Assembly: GCF_902167145.1 (NCBI RefSeq) | Contig: NC_050097.1 | Location: 113,245,982-113,309,981, forward strand | Length of the DNA: 64,000 nt | Direction: 5' to 3' | Origin: Zea mays | Lineage: Eukaryota; Streptophyta; Magnoliopsida; Poales; Poaceae | In this document: one piece after another, positions 1 to 12,129 of the stretch | How positions within the stretch are numbered: the first letter of the stretch is position 1 | How the letters are laid out: each line of letters opens with the position of its first letter | Made by a program: the position numbers and the translations under genes | Notes under the pieces: generated by a model | What the model saw: only the letters and a program-made list of their open reading frames with translations | The model's database searches: none | What the model was told of the DNA's origin: nothing

Positions 1-1
1 G

Positions 2-793
2 TACACTCAAGATATTCTAAGCAAGTTTGGAATGAAGGATGCCAAACCCATCAAGACACCCATGGGAACCAATGGGCATCTCGACCTCGACGAGGGAGGT
101 AAATCAGTCGATCAAAAGGTTTACCGGTCGATGATAGGTTCCTTGCTATACTTATGTGCATCTCGACCGGATATTATGCTTTCCGTATGCATGTGTGCAA
201 GATTCCAAGCCGACCCTAAGGAAGCTCACCTTACGGCCGTAAAACGAATCTTGAGATATTTAGTTTATACTCCTAAGTTTGGGCTTTGGTATCCTAGGGG
301 ATCCACATTTGATTTAATTGGTTATTCGGATGCCGATTGGGCGGGGTGTAAAATCAATAGGAAGAGCACATCGGGGACTTGCCAGTTCTTGGGAAGATCC
401 TTGGTGTCTTGGGCTTCAAAGAAGCAAAATTCGGTTGCTCTTTCCACCGCCGAAGCCGAGTACATTGCCGCAGGCCATTGTTGCGCGCAATTGCTTTGGA
501 TGAGGCAAACCCTGCGGGACTACAGTTACAAATTGACCAAAGTCCCTTTGCTATGTGATAATGAGAGTGCAATCAAGATGACGGATAATCCCGTCGAGCA
601 TAGCTGCACTAAACACATAGCCATTCGGTATCACTTTTTGAGGGATCACCAACAAAAGGGAGATATCGAGATTTCAAATATTAACACTAAAGATCAATTA
701 GCTGATATCTTCACCAAGCCTCTTGATGAACAAACTTTTAACAAACTTAGGCATGAGCTCAATATTCTTGATTCGCGCAACTTCTTTTGTTGA
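2..793 (+). CDS. copia pol polyprotein, C-terminal RT/RNase H end (partial)
   Basis: The reading frame is open from base 2, continues through the first Met at 32 and stops at TGA 791-793; the N-terminal part is off the window. Visible copia motifs are YRSMIGSLLYL and RPDI at the end of reverse transcriptase. The RNase H region follows, with GYSDADWAG (first catalytic Asp), STSG, ALSTAEAEYIA (catalytic Glu), a CDNESAI segment (Asp) and the closing KDQLADIFTKPL. The product would degrade the RNA strand of the RNA:DNA hybrid during reverse transcription. No frameshift or stop is seen in the 263 codons present, so this end is relatively young. Confidence 0.92.
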   Translation, partial: YTQDILSKFGMKDAKPIKTPMGTNGHLDLDEGGKSVDQKVYRSMIGSLLYLCASRPDIMLSVCMCARFQADPKEAHLTAVKRILRYLVYTPKFGLWYPRGSTFDLIGYSDADWAGCKINRKSTSGTCQFLGRSLVSWASKKQNSVALSTAEAEYIAAGHCCAQLLWMRQTLRDYSYKLTKVPLLCDNESAIKMTDNPVEHSCTKHIAIRYHFLRDHQQKGDIEISNINTKDQLADIFTKPLDEQTFNKLRHELNILDSRNFFC

Positions 794-1624
794 TGTGCAC
801 ACATAGCTCATTTATATACCTTTGATCATATCTCTTTCATGTGCTATGACTAATGTGTTTTCAAGTCTATTTCAAACCAAGTCATAGGAATATTGAAAGG
901 GAATTGGAGTCTTCGGTGAAGACAAAGGCTTCCACTCCGTAACTCATCCTTTGCTGTCACTCCAAGCAACTCTCCATTTTTGGGGGAGAAAACATGAGCA
1001 CCAAGCAAAAGGACTCCATCTTTGGTACAATCTTCACTCATTTATTCATGACCAAAGGGGGAGAACGTATTTAAAGGGCTCTAATGATTCCGTTTTTGGC
1101 GATTCATGCCAAAGGGGGAGAGAGTATGAGCCCAAAGCAAAAGGACCGCACCACCACCAATTTCAAAAACTTAGTTTTTCAAAGAGTATTTTCAATTGGT
1201 ATCCTATTGTGTTCAAAAGGGGGAGAAAGTAGTATTTCAAAATGATATATCAAAACCCTCTTGAACACTAAAAGGAGGATCTCATTTAGGAGGAGTTTTG
1301 TTTAGTCAAAGGAAAAGCATTTGAAACAGGGGGAGAAAATTTCAAATCTTGAAAATGCTTCATAAAATCGTATTCATTTACCTCTGACTATTTGCAAAAA
1401 GAACTTTGAAAAGGTTTACAAAAGAGTTTGCAAAAACAAAACATGTGGTGCAAGCGTGGTCCAAAATGTTAAAAATAAAGAAACAATCCATGCATATCTT
1501 GTAAGTATTAATATTGGCTCAATTCCAAGCAACCTTTGCACTTACATTATGCAAACTAGTTCAATTATGCACTTCTACATTTGCTTTGTTTTGTGTTGGC
1601 ATCAATCACCAAAAAGGGGGAGAT
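794..1624 (+). other. copia 3' untranslated region with repeated polypurine-like motifs
   Basis: Non-coding stretch between pol and the 3' LTR. It holds at least six copies of a GGGGGAGA core, near 982, 1057, 1114, 1218, 1331 and 1616. The last (AAAAAGGGGGAGAT, 1611-1624) abuts the LTR and is the likely functional polypurine tract priming plus-strand synthesis. No env-like ORF of useful length is seen. Confidence 0.8.
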
Positions 1625-2945
1625 TGAAAGGGAATTAGGCTTACACCTAGTCCCTAATTAATTTTGGTGGTTGAATTGCCCAACACAAACAATTGGACTA
1701 ACTAGTTTGCTCTAGTTTATAAGTTATACAGGTGTCAAAGGTTCACAACAAGCCAATTAAAAAGACAAAGTTGGGTTCAAAATGGAGAGCTAAAAGCATA
1801 CCGTAGTGTGCCCTGGTCTGGCGCACCGGACATGTCCGGTGCACCACCGGACATTCTACAGTACCTGTCCGGTGCCCCAGGGGACTCCGCGCTGAACTCC
1901 TCAGCCTCGGGAATTTTCAGAGCCGGCGCGCTATAATTCACCGGACTGTCCGGTGTACACCGGACAGTGTCCGGTGCTCCAAAGGAACGCGGCTCTGGAA
2001 CTTGGCAGCCTCGGAAAATCGAAACGGCTGCTCCGCTATAATTCACAGGACATGTTTGGTGTACACCGGACTGTCCGGTGCAACTCCGGGGCAACGGCTA
2101 CTTCGCGCCAACGGTCACCTGCAACGGTATTTAATGCGCGCCAGAGCGCGCAGAAGTCAGGCACGCCCATGCTGGCGCACCGGACACTCTACAGTACATG
2201 TCCAGTGCGCCACCGGACATCCAGGCGGGCCCAGAAGTCAGAACTCCAACGATCGAATCGCAACGGCTTTGGTGACGTGGCTGGCGCACCGGACATGTCC
2301 GGTGTACACCGGACTGTCCGGTGCACCATATGACGGACAGCCTCCACCAACGGTCATGTTTGGTGGTTGGGGCTATAAATACCCCAACCACCCCACCATT
2401 CATTGCATCCAAGTTTTCCAGCTTCCAACCACTATACAAGAGCTAGCATTCATTGCAAAGCACACCAAAAGAGATCAAATCCTCTCCCAACTCCACACAA
2501 AGGCTTAGTGACTAGAGAGAGTGATTTGTAGTGTTCATTTGAGCTCTTGCGCTTGGATCGCTTCTTTTCTTTCGCATTCTTTCTTGTGATCAAACACTCA
2601 CTTGTAATTGAGGCAAGAGACACCAATCGTGTGGTGGTCCTTGCGGGAAGTTTGATTCCCAAGTGATTTGAGAAGAGAAGCTCACTCGGTCTGAGGGACC
2701 GTTTGAGAGAGGGAAAGGGTTGAAAGATACCCGGTCTTTGTGACCACCTCAACGGGGAGTAGGTTTGCAAGAACCGAACCTCGGTAAAACAAATCCTTGT
2801 GTCACACTCCTTATTTGCTTGAGATTTGTTTTGCACCCTCTCTCGCGGACTCGTTTTTATTTCTAACGCTAACCCGGCTTGTAGTTGTGTTTTTATTTGT
2901 AAATTTCAGTTTCGCCCTATTCACCCCCCCTCTAGGCGACTATCA
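1625..2945 (+). repeat. copia 3' LTR (1321 bp)
   Basis: Starts TGAAAGGGAATTAGGC directly after the polypurine tract and ends GCGACTATCA. The U3 part is packed with CCGGAC/GTCCGG palindromic motifs between about 1820 and 2330. A TATA-like box follows at 2374. The end portion (about 2480-2945) closely parallels the LTR at 61852-63059. Confidence 0.9.
2374..2381 (+). promoter_or_regulatory. LTR TATA box
   Basis: TATAAATA in the context GGGGCTATAAATACCCCAAC. The same context occurs in the second copia LTR at 62488. It lies just downstream of the CCGGAC-rich U3 block, as expected for the core promoter of the LTR. Confidence 0.65.
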
Positions 2946-4966
2946 ATTTGCGTTGGCTTCTCAACGTAGGTCAAGTCCTCTTGGACTTCAAGACCTTCAA
3001 CTGGCAATTGCTCTTCCGGCACTCGCAGACACTTCTTCAATTGAGACACATGAAAGACATCATGCACAACAGACAAATTTTCTGGTAGGCTGAGCTGATA
3101 GGCCACTTCTCCACACCTTGCGAGAATCTGGTACGGACCAATGTAGCAGGGTGCTAGCTTGCCTTTAACTCCGAATCTTCTAACTCCTCTGATCGGTGAC
3201 ACCTTCAGATAGACAAAGTCACCGACTTCGAAACTCAGATCTCTTCTTCTTGTGTCTGCATAGCTTCGCTGCCTTGATTGCGCTATCTTCATATTCTCTC
3301 GGACCATCTTGATGTTCTCTTCAGCTTCAAGCAGAATGTCTAGCCCGAACACTTGCTTTTCTCCAGGCGGATCCCATTGCAACGGAGTTCTACAACTCCT
3401 TCCATAAAGCGCCTGAAATGGTGACATCTTCAAGCTGGCCTGGTAACTGTTGTTATAGGAGAACTCTGCATAAGGCAATCGCTTGTCCCATCCGGACTGA
3501 TCTTGCAACGCACAGGCTCTCAACATGTCTTCAAGGATTTGATTGGTCCTTTCGGTCTGACCATCTGTCTGCGGATGATAAGCTGAACTAAAATTCAGAT
3601 GTGTGCCCAAAGCTTCATGCAACTGCTGCCAGAAATGAGAGGTGAACTGCGTTCCTCTGTCTGACACTATCTTCTTTGGCACACCATGAAGACAAACGAA
3701 CCGAGACATGTACAACTCTGCCAATACGGCACTGCTGTAGTTGGTCTTGACAGGTATGAAGTGGGCCGACTTGGTTAAGCGATCCACCACTACCCAAATG
3801 GAATCGTAGCCGGCTCGAGTGCGAGGCAATCCGACTATGAAATCCATGTCGATTTCATCCCATTTCCACTGGGGAATTTGCAATGGTTGCAATAGTCCAG
3901 CGGGTCTCTGGTGCTCTGCCTTGATCCGCCGACAACTATCACACGTAGCCACATGCTCTGCGATTTCCCTCTTCATTCCGTACCACCAGAATTTCTTCTT
4001 CAGATCCTGATACATCTTCTCACTACCAGGGTGAATCGAATAGGCTGTCTCATGAGCTTCCTTGAGGATCAACTCCCGAATAGACTGGACATTGGGAACG
4101 CACAAGCGGTCTTTGAACCATATCACACCTTCTGCATCTTCCCGAAAATCTTTGCCTCTGCCATCTAGAATCAGTCGCCGGATTTCACTGATCTTCTCGT
4201 CATTCTTCTGCGCCTCTTTGATTTCCCGCTCCAGGGTAGGTTCCAACTCAATTGTTACTCCTCGTGTGTTGTTCAGAAATCCGAGACTCAACCTATCAAA
4301 CTCTTTGGCCAACTCATAAGGCATCAGACGAGTGACCATCAGATTGACCTGACTCTTCCTGCTCAAAGCATCTGCCACTACGTTCGCTTTGCCTGGATGG
4401 TAATGAATCTCCAATTCATAGTCCTTGATCAACTCTAACCATCTTCTTTGCCTCATATTCAGCTCTGACTGAGTGAATATGTACTTCAGACTCTTATGGT
4501 CTGTGTAGACATCACATTTCTGCCCATACAGATAGTGCCTCCATGTCTTCAGTGCGTGAACCACTGATGCCAACTCTAGGTCATGGATTGGATAATTCTT
4601 CTCATGAACTTTCAGCTGTCGGGACGAGTAAGCCACAACTCTTCCCTCTTGCATCAACACACATCCCAAACCTATGTAACAAGCATCGCAATACACCGAG
4701 AAGGGCTTGTGAACATCAGGAAAGACTAAGACAGGCGTTGTAGTCAACTTCTCTTTCAGCGCTTCGAAGGCTTCTTGGCATTTCTGGGTCCACTTGAACT
4801 CAACCTTGTTGCCTAGCAACGCTGTCATTGGTTTCGCAATCTTCGAAAACCCTTCAATGAACCACTGATAATATCCGGCCATTCCAATGAAGCTCTTGAT
4901 TCCTCGAGCATCTGTTGGCGCTTTCCAGTTCAGAATGTCTGCCACTTTCTTCGGATCCACAGCCAA
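2946..4966 (-). pseudogene. chromovirus pol: end of RT, RNase H and integrase
   Basis: About 673 residues open from 4966 down to the copia junction. It begins inside the RT connection region (VDPKKVADI), goes through RNase H (CDACYIGLGCVLMQE, YTDHKSLKYIF), then integrase. The zinc-binding His/Cys block ends HVATCDSCRR. The catalytic triad is visible as the Asp of MDFIVGL, the Asp of SDRGTQF and the Glu of GQTERTNQ. The C-terminal part has the GPYQIL segment and HDVFHVSQLKKC, then stops as a chromodomain would start. It is out of frame with the upstream gag-pol ORF by a frameshift near 4950, and its 3' end is replaced by LTR sequence. Confidence 0.9.
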
Positions 4967-7354
4967 TCCTTCTTTGTGATTATATGACCCAAGAACAAGA
5001 CTTCACTGATCCAGAACTCACACTTGCTCAACTTTGCATACAACTGGTGCTCTCGCAATCTCTGCAATAGCATCCTCAAATGATCTGCATGCTCTTCTTC
5101 ACTTTGAGAATAAATCAGAATGTCATCGATGAATACCACCACAAACTTGTCAAGATAGTCCATGAATACACTGTTCATCAAGTTCATGAAGAAGGCTAGT
5201 GCATTTGTTAGACCGAAAGACATCACAGTGAACTCATACAACCCATACTTGGTAATGAATGTCGTCTTCAGAATGTCTGAAGGTCGAATCCTGAGCTGAT
5301 GATAACCCGACCTCAGATCAATCTTGGAGAACACGCTGGCTCCTCTCAACTGGTCGAACAGATCTTCTATTCTGGGCAAGGGGTACTTGTTCTTGATGGT
5401 GACCTCATTCAGAGCTCGATAATCGATACACATCCTTTTGGTGCCATCTTTCTTCTCCACAAATAGGACAGGGGCGGCCCAAGGCGAGGTGCTTGGCCGG
5501 ATGTAACCTTTCTCTGACAGCTCATCAATCTGCTTCTTAAGTTCAACCAACTCTGGTCCGGATATTCTATAAGCTCTCTTAAAGATGGGGGCGGTTCCAA
5601 GAAGAAGCTCTATAGCGAACTCAACTTTTCGCTCTGGTGGCATACCTGGTAAGTCTTTTGGAAACACATCTCGGAACTCGGACACAACCTTGATACTCTC
5701 AATTGGGTCTGCTTCACTGCTATCAGCAGCCATCTGATAACAACTTCCTTTCTTCGGCTCAGGCGGGACTAATTCGGTCACCACTTCCTCTCCTAGTAGG
5801 GACACCAACTTGATTGTCCTCTTATCACAACTGATAATTGCCTGATACTTATCTAGCCAATTCATCCCTAGAATGACATCTATTCCCTGAGTACCCATTA
5901 CTATGAGATTAGCGGGAAACGCTATCCCCCTTATTTCCACACTTACATTCAAACAAATGCTATCAGCTCGAATTCTACCACCGGCTGAGTCAATTTGAAT
6001 GGGGGTTGACATGGTAGTTATTGGAAGATTACGTGCTTTTACCCATGATGCAGTAATGAATGAATGTGTTGCTCCAGTATCAAATAACACTTCTGCAATA
6101 TGAGAGCCAACTAGGAACATACCTACTATCATGTCGGGGGTCTCCTGAACTGCTTCCGCCTCCAAGTGGTTCAGTCTCCCATGGTCATAACGTGGCTGAG
6201 AGCGGTTGCCTGTTCCAGGCTGAGACACATTCTGCTTTGCTGGGGCATTGGGGCCTAACTGCTGCTGGGCTGCCTTCTTCGGACATTGCATCACCCAATG
6301 GCCCTGCTCTCCACAGTGGAAACATGCTCTGTTTCCAACCTGAGCTGGTGCTGCCTGACTGTTCTGCTGGTTCGCTGAGGCAGGAAAACGAGGTGCCTGC
6401 TGATTCTGTCTCTGGAACTGACCTCCTCCTGACTGATTGTTCTGACGATTCTGATACTGGTGCTGAGGATACTGTCTTTGGAACTGCTGCTGCTGAGGTG
6501 GATGCTGGTTCTGCCTGAACTGCTGAGGTTGATTGCCTGAGAAACGAGGACGATTGTTGCTTCCAGGCTGGGGTCCACTGATCTTGCGCTTGCGATCCTC
6601 CATCTCCTTGCGCTTCCTCCCTGTCATGATTGCTCTGTCAATCAGGTGCTGGAATGTCGGGAAGGTGTGATTCATGAGCTGATACTGCAGAGGGTCAACC
6701 AAGCCTCTCAGGAAATAGTATTGTCGCTTGGCGTCGGTGTTGACATCTTCAGGAGCATAGCGAGACAACTGCAGAAACTTGTCCCGGTACTCACTGACAG
6801 ACGATGACCCTTGCTTGAGGGCCAGGAACTCCTCCTTCTTCACTGTCATCAGACCTGCAGGAACATGGTACTGACGAAAGCTACCTCTGAACTCTTCCCA
6901 GGTGATGGTGTCGGGGTTGGCATGGGTGGCGAGATAAGACTCCCACCATGACTGAGCTGCTCCTCTCAACAGACAGGGACCATACAGGACTTTCTCCCTG
7001 TCATCGCACTGAGCGGTATGCAACTCCCGCTCCACAGTGCGCAGCCAGTCTTCAGCATCCATGGGGTCAGAAGAATGAGCAAACGTTGGGGGATGACCTC
7101 TCATGAATTCAGCATGCTTGTCCCTGGGCATCTGAGGCATCTGAGGCTGAGGTGGGGCCTGCTGCTGCTGTTGCTGTTGAATGGCGGCCAGAGTCTGACC
7201 GATGGCTTTAACTGCCTGAGTCTGCATCAGGAACATCTGCTCGATGGACATTGGGGGCGGGGGGCGGCAGCTGTTGTTGCTGAGGTACCTCCTCCTGCTG
7301 AGCGGCTTGCTCCTGCTGAGCACGCCTTCCTCCTCTGCGCCTGTTCTCTGACAT
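4930..7354 (-). pseudogene. chromovirus gag-protease-RT
   Basis: Gag most likely starts at the ATG at 7354-7352 ([11 protein letters not shown]). A frame break at the C-rich run near 7255 separates that start from the main frame, which reads [12 protein letters not shown] onward. Gag has the DPMDAEDWL and SWWESY motifs and a Q/N-rich stretch, then a CCHC knuckle [14 protein letters not shown] that binds RNA. Protease has [14 protein letters not shown] has the [15 protein letters not shown] block and [12 protein letters not shown], an IDD variant of the catalytic YxDD site. The frame ends at 4930 after a one-base shift, and the rest of pol continues in the next frame. Confidence 0.9.
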
Positions 7355-7766
7355 CTGCAGAATGCAACCACACATCAGAACTGATCTTGCAAGTCTTGCA
7401 GCATAAGAAAAGAGCATAGAATTCTTCAACAACCCTGAACAGATGAGCATCTTCACTGATCTCCAACACAGACCAACACAGCTTCTCAGATAAAGAGGAA
7501 AGTGGAATAAAAGGCTTCCCAACTAGATAACTAACTCCTTTAACATATAACAGGTAAACCAAAATGCAGGGGATACCCACACTCTAGTGACAGTCATTAC
7601 AAAGATCCAAATCAAACATAGTTCATCATGACAAACATAAATGCACAGGATATAGCAAACTACCCTGTCTAACTAAGACTAACTAAGAGCGAGACTAACG
7701 CTAAGACTGAGACTAAGACTAAAACTTCTATATTAAGCATTTATTACAGGACTCAACACTGACGAT

Positions 7767-8780
7767 CTATGGTTCTAAATCTATCTTGGTCTTGCAGTCG
7801 GGGTTGCCATAAGGCTGGTGTCCATGCCGAGGTGAGCGGTACGGGTGCTGAGTCCCGACAGGAGTGGGGGAACCATCGTCCAGGTGACGACGCTCCGCGC
7901 GCTCAGCCCGCAGCTGGGCGATCTCAACACGAGCCCTACTCAGCTCATCTAGCGCCTAGTCCAGCTCCGTGTTTAGCACGATGACTAGGTTGACTGTGCT
8001 GCTCAACCAAGGATTGTCCTCACCAACAGGTGAGACAATCACGCCTCCTGTGCTGCCAGATGGACGGTGGGGGTAATACTTAAGGTTGAGACCGTCGGCT
8101 ACCCCGCCGAGCACTGAGCAGTAGTGCGAAAGCGCACGCCGTGCGGCATCTTGCATGGCCGCCTCAGCTGAGTCCCGCTCAGAGATGGAATAGTGCTCTG
8201 AGCAGGCCTCCGCACCCTGGAGACTGTTCTCCGGATGGCGCACCAAGCAGGTCGCCTCCCAGCGGTCCGGGTAGACCCCGCGACTATGCTGGTAGACCAC
8301 ACAGCGATACTCGATGGACCAAGTACGTCGGTCAAGTGCTCGACGTAGCAGGGTGTCGAGCGCATCGTGGAAGTGACACCCGCGAGTAGCGTCGCGAGTG
8401 ATGGGTCGAGCAACCCATCCTTCCGGCTCCTGGTCAGCAGAAAAGTCGGTGTCGTGGCTCGAGCTGTTGTCGCCACCTCCGTCGTCTGGGTCTCCTCCAG
8501 CAGCTACTCCAGAGGCTGGGGCACCCAGTGGTGGTGCAGGGGGTGCCTCCAGGGGAAGCACGGGGGAGCAGCTCCTCACAGACTTTATCTCTTGCTGGAG
8601 CAAGAAAGAAGAGCCTTGCTGCTCCTGTCGTCGACGTTCCTGCTCCTCATGTAGGCGGTGGTGCAGCCTCTCCAAGTGACTCGACTGACCGGCCACGGGA
8701 CGGTGAAGCGGACGCTCCACGAGACAAGAGGGTAAGAAGGGGATGACAGACTTCCGTGCAGTGTGTCTAAGACGAGCCAT
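7767..8780 (-). pseudogene. extra sense ORF between PBS and gag of the chromovirus
   Basis: A 274-codon ORF starts at 8780 (MARLRHTARKS) and stops at a TAG at 7958-7956. The same frame stays open for a further 62 codons to a TAG at 7769-7767, and that extension is charged and helix-like (ALDELSRARVEIAQLRAERAE). The first TAG therefore looks like a nonsense mutation in a roughly 337-codon ORF. The N-terminal third is basic with an RRRQEQQ stretch, the middle is G/D/S-rich. The C-terminal half has a compact segment (WSIEYRCVVY, WEATCLV, AMQDAARRALSHYC) that could be a folded domain; I do not recognise it. Extra ORFs upstream of gag have been described in plant Ty3/gypsy elements. Confidence 0.6.
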
Positions 8781-9025
8781 CTACAAAAGACACCGCAAGC
8801 AAAAGAGTGAGAACAGAACTAGTATGACCAGCAAGTAATGAACCATAAATAAATGAAGGATTAGAATAAAACACAATTTTCAGCAAGGTATAATATATAG
8901 TAGAACATAGTTTTGGTCGATATGACCAACTTTTGAAGGGATGTCAAAGTCAAGGCAGGGACAGAGGTCTATAATCCTTAGAACGACCATTCTACTCTAG
9001 GTTAGCGGTCCTACAGTCAACACGG

Positions 9026-9038
9026 GCTTTGATACCAC
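9026..9038 (-). other. chromovirus primer binding site
   Basis: On the minus strand TGGTATCAAAGCC lies three bases inside the LTR end at 9042. It resembles the initiator-tRNA-Met type PBS (TGGTATCAGAGC) with one mismatch. Its position and strand fix this LTR as the 5' LTR. Confidence 0.8.
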
Positions 9039-9041
9039 TTA

Positions 9042-12000
9042 TGTCACAACCGGTTTTAGAAGGCAAACCGAATGCGAACTATGTACATGCCAGGATCAGC
9101 AATTCACGTACACAACAGTTACATAACATGGACATCATCACACAATGCTCAAATAGTATTAAAAAGGGAGATAGTAGTCGATTACATCATATGTCTGAGA
9201 CATCCATATAGTCTTTACAGTAAATCAAAGTGCGAAAACGAAACGTAGATACACGTGGCCTTCACAGGCAGCCGACTGGGGGTTGCCGCTAACCCACGCC
9301 TAGAACTCGTCGTAGTCTTGGAACTCCTGGAAGTCTCCTTCCACGGCTTCATCTCTCCTGAGCAGTGGTTGCAACGCGGACAACCTAGGGAAGGGGGGTT
9401 GGTGTGTAGAGCAAGGGTGAGTACACATCCACATACTCAGCAAGTGTCATGTTTGGCTGTAGTGGACTAGCTTTATGTGGAGGGTAAGTCAAGCAGTTGC
9501 TTTTAGTTGGTCAGATTATTATTACTAGTAGAGAAAGCCAAGTTTTAGAGTTAACCCACGTTATTAACCCAAACATACTCCTTTCCAAACGAAAAGAGTA
9601 CCACTTACCATTACTAGAGTCAAAACCAAGAACCATCAGTCTCATTGTCACCTACAATCCGAACATCTCTGATCAAGTACCACTAATCACTGGAGCTCCC
9701 TTGGTCGCTCATAACCGCGAGCACGGTTGATATATCAGTTTCATAACACTCTGCAGAGGTTGCGCACTTTACCCATGAGCCATGATTCCCTTTTTGCCTC
9801 GGGTTGTACGGACCCTTGAACACTTCCAAGGTGAGTAGGCAGGGTCTCACTACGTAGCCTTTACAAAGATTCCCTGGGGCTGTAGCCGCCCGTTAGGTTT
9901 CCTAAATGTACCGCACTCCTCCCCAAGGGACAAATCAACCTTGGCAGAGCGAGCCGCATACACCGAGCCCCATTGACGGCACGACGACGAAGCGAACTAC
10001 ACCCCGGATCCTCTAATTATTCAGCTAAGGGCACCCCATTCCACCCTCATGGTTGCACTGTTTTCCCGGGCGGTCATCCAACGAACAGGTCCTTACGGAG
10101 AGGCACTCGAGAAACCGCTCGAGCCCCCTTAAAGGCCACAAGTATAACATCATAATAAGAAGAGGGAAAACAGCGTATCATTGATCATTCTCATCATGTT
10201 CATTGATTAGAGTTGAGCAATAGCATAAGACTAAGCAATAATAATCCAACCCAAATAGGTAAACAAGGACATGGATAACAAAGCTAGCCAATCCTTAGGT
10301 ATAAATGTGTAATGCGGGAGGTGAATTAAAGAATGAATAGGACATAGATAGGTCAAGGGACACTTGCCTCCACCAACCGACTGCTGCTCAGGGGCTTCTC
10401 CTGCGAGTTCTTCGGGTTCTTCAACCGAATCGTTCTCTATGCGAGTGCAAACATACATACATCCATCCATTCGAATTAAGAAACAAACAGTACACCATAC
10501 AAGAGAACAAGTAGATTAAACATGCATAGCATTTACCATGGTTAGAAAGAGACGGGGGAAGGTCTCGCAGGGGTTAAAGCTTATGCTCGAGGTGCATTAC
10601 GGGTAGACGGATAACTAGACGTTACGTACTCTAGTTCCACTTAGCTCCAATAATAAGGATTAGTCACATGCACTAATAGAAACATAACCACTTTCAGTTG
10701 ATCAACATTAAATGAGATAGACGATTAACTATATGAATTAACTAACGTAACCAATTTCGAAATTGAGTTTCCTATTTCATTAACATGAACAACGTGATGA
10801 GCGCGCATAAAATATAGGGGGGGTAGACGGGCACGTCTAGGGGTAGACGAGAGCACGGCGAGTCGTGCTAAAGCACTGCGCGCACCACGCGAGCACGCAC
10901 GCGCAAGGCCGCGCTAACGGTCGCGAACTAGCCGTGCACACGTCGGGGCCGAGTTGCACACGAGTCGCGCTGCGCGCCGCGAGCGACAATGGGACCATGC
11001 CGGGGCCGAACGCGCGGGGCCACGCGCTGGCCGAGCTTGAGGCCGCGCCGGGGCCGACACGACACGAGCAGGACACGTCGAGGCGGGCGGGCCATGGCCA
11101 CGTGCCATAGCCGGCGAGGCCGGGCTGCCATGGCCGGGGCAGGGGAACAGGACCGGAGGGGTACGAGCGCGCGCGCAGGCCACCGCGCCGGGGGCTCGCC
11201 GGGGCGTGCAGACGCGAGCGCGCCGGGGCAGAGGGCCGCGCGGGCGCGCGCAGGGCGCCGGAGTCGGGGCAGGGGGCTCGCCAGGCGGGGCGAGGACGCC
11301 GCGCCACGCACCACGGCGGGCCGCCATGGCCGCGCACAAGCCGCCATGGCCGGGGCGCGCGCCGAGCGGGGGAGGGGGAAGACGGGGAGGAGATGGGGAG
11401 GGGCTTACCACGCGGGGAGGGGCGAGGGCGGCGCCGGTCGGGCAGGGGGCTGCGCAGGCGGGGGGGGACGGGGATCGTGCGCGAGGGAGAGAGAGGTTTG
11501 GGGGAAGAGGAGAGGGATGACAGGCGGGTCCCGCAGGGGGAGAGGCGGCGGCGGGCGTAACCGTTGCGCGCTGCGTGCGGGGGACGCGGGAGAGGGGCGC
11601 GGCTGGGCCGCCTCCTGGGCCCAAAGCAAGGGGGCGCGAGGTGGCGAGGTGGGCATCGGCATCGCCGGCCCATTGTGCGAGGAAGGGGGAGGGGAGAGGG
11701 GGCAAGGCCGGTTAGGCCGGCTGGCCAGCTGGGCCACGCGCCAAGGGGGGCGGCTGGGCCAAAAAGGGGAGGAGAGGGAGGGGAGAGAAAAGAAAAGATT
11801 TTCTTTTTCTAATATCTATTTTTTCTAGATGAATGCTTTCACACTTTCCGTCAATCAAAAAGATGTGTGGTTCGGCATGGTGCAGCAAATCAAAGAAAAT
11901 AACTCTAGGGTTTACTATTATCACATGACTTAAAGTTTTGAAGACGGGTGAGGTTTTAGCGAAAAGAAATGGGAAAGAGGGGTAACGCCCGAATTTAGCG

Positions 12001-12046
12001 AGCGATAGGGAAAGAAAAAATTCAACTCGAAATTCGGGGCGTTACA
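9042..12046 (-). repeat. chromovirus 5' LTR (3005 bp)
   Basis: On the minus strand it starts TGTAACGCCCCGAATTT at 12046 and ends GGTTGTGACA at 9042. Both ends match the solo LTR at 22605-27016 (start TGTAACACCCTGAATTT, end GGGTGTGACA), and so do many internal blocks near 9060-10100, so the two belong to one family. The stretch 10830-11700 is extremely GC-rich and gives long spurious ORFs on both strands; I see no real gene there. Confidence 0.88.
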
Positions 12047-12129
12047 ACAACCCAAACGACGTGGCGCCGACGTGGCACCGAGCTCGGCGCCAAGATCTAT
12101 GGCGCCGAGCTCGGATGTGTAACCACAAA

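Larger units (their letters stand above)
1..2945 (+). mobile_element. SIRE-type Ty1/copia element, 3' portion (Opie/Ji-like)
   Basis: The 3' end of a copia retrotransposon enters from the left: the last part of pol, a purine-rich untranslated stretch, a polypurine tract and a 3' LTR ending in CA at 2945. The following sequence is chromovirus pol on the other strand, broken just after the TYVEKPTQI residues, so this element inserted into the chromovirus. Its 5' half and 5' LTR lie outside the window. Bases 2946-2950 (ATTTG) are the expected right copy of the target-site duplication, but the left copy cannot be seen. The LTR is related to the one at 61852-63059 but not identical. Confidence 0.9.
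2946..12046 (-). mobile_element. Tekay/Del-like chromovirus (Ty3/gypsy), truncated at its 3' end
   Basis: Read on the minus strand: LTR (12046 to 9042), PBS (about 9038-9026), an upstream ORF, gag with a CCHC zinc knuckle, protease, RT, RNase H and integrase. Pol is cut at the start of the chromodomain region by the copia LTR; the remainder and the 3' LTR lie beyond that insertion. The long LTR beginning TGTAACGCCCCGAATTT and the extra ORF before gag fit the Tekay lineage as I know it. The coding part has two frame breaks, so the element is dead. Confidence 0.88.

Noticed and set aside
10830..11830. Long overlapping ORFs (up to 279 codons) on both strands
   Set aside because: Extreme GC content inside a chromovirus LTR produces open frames in several phases; Pro/Arg/Ala-rich translations without domains.
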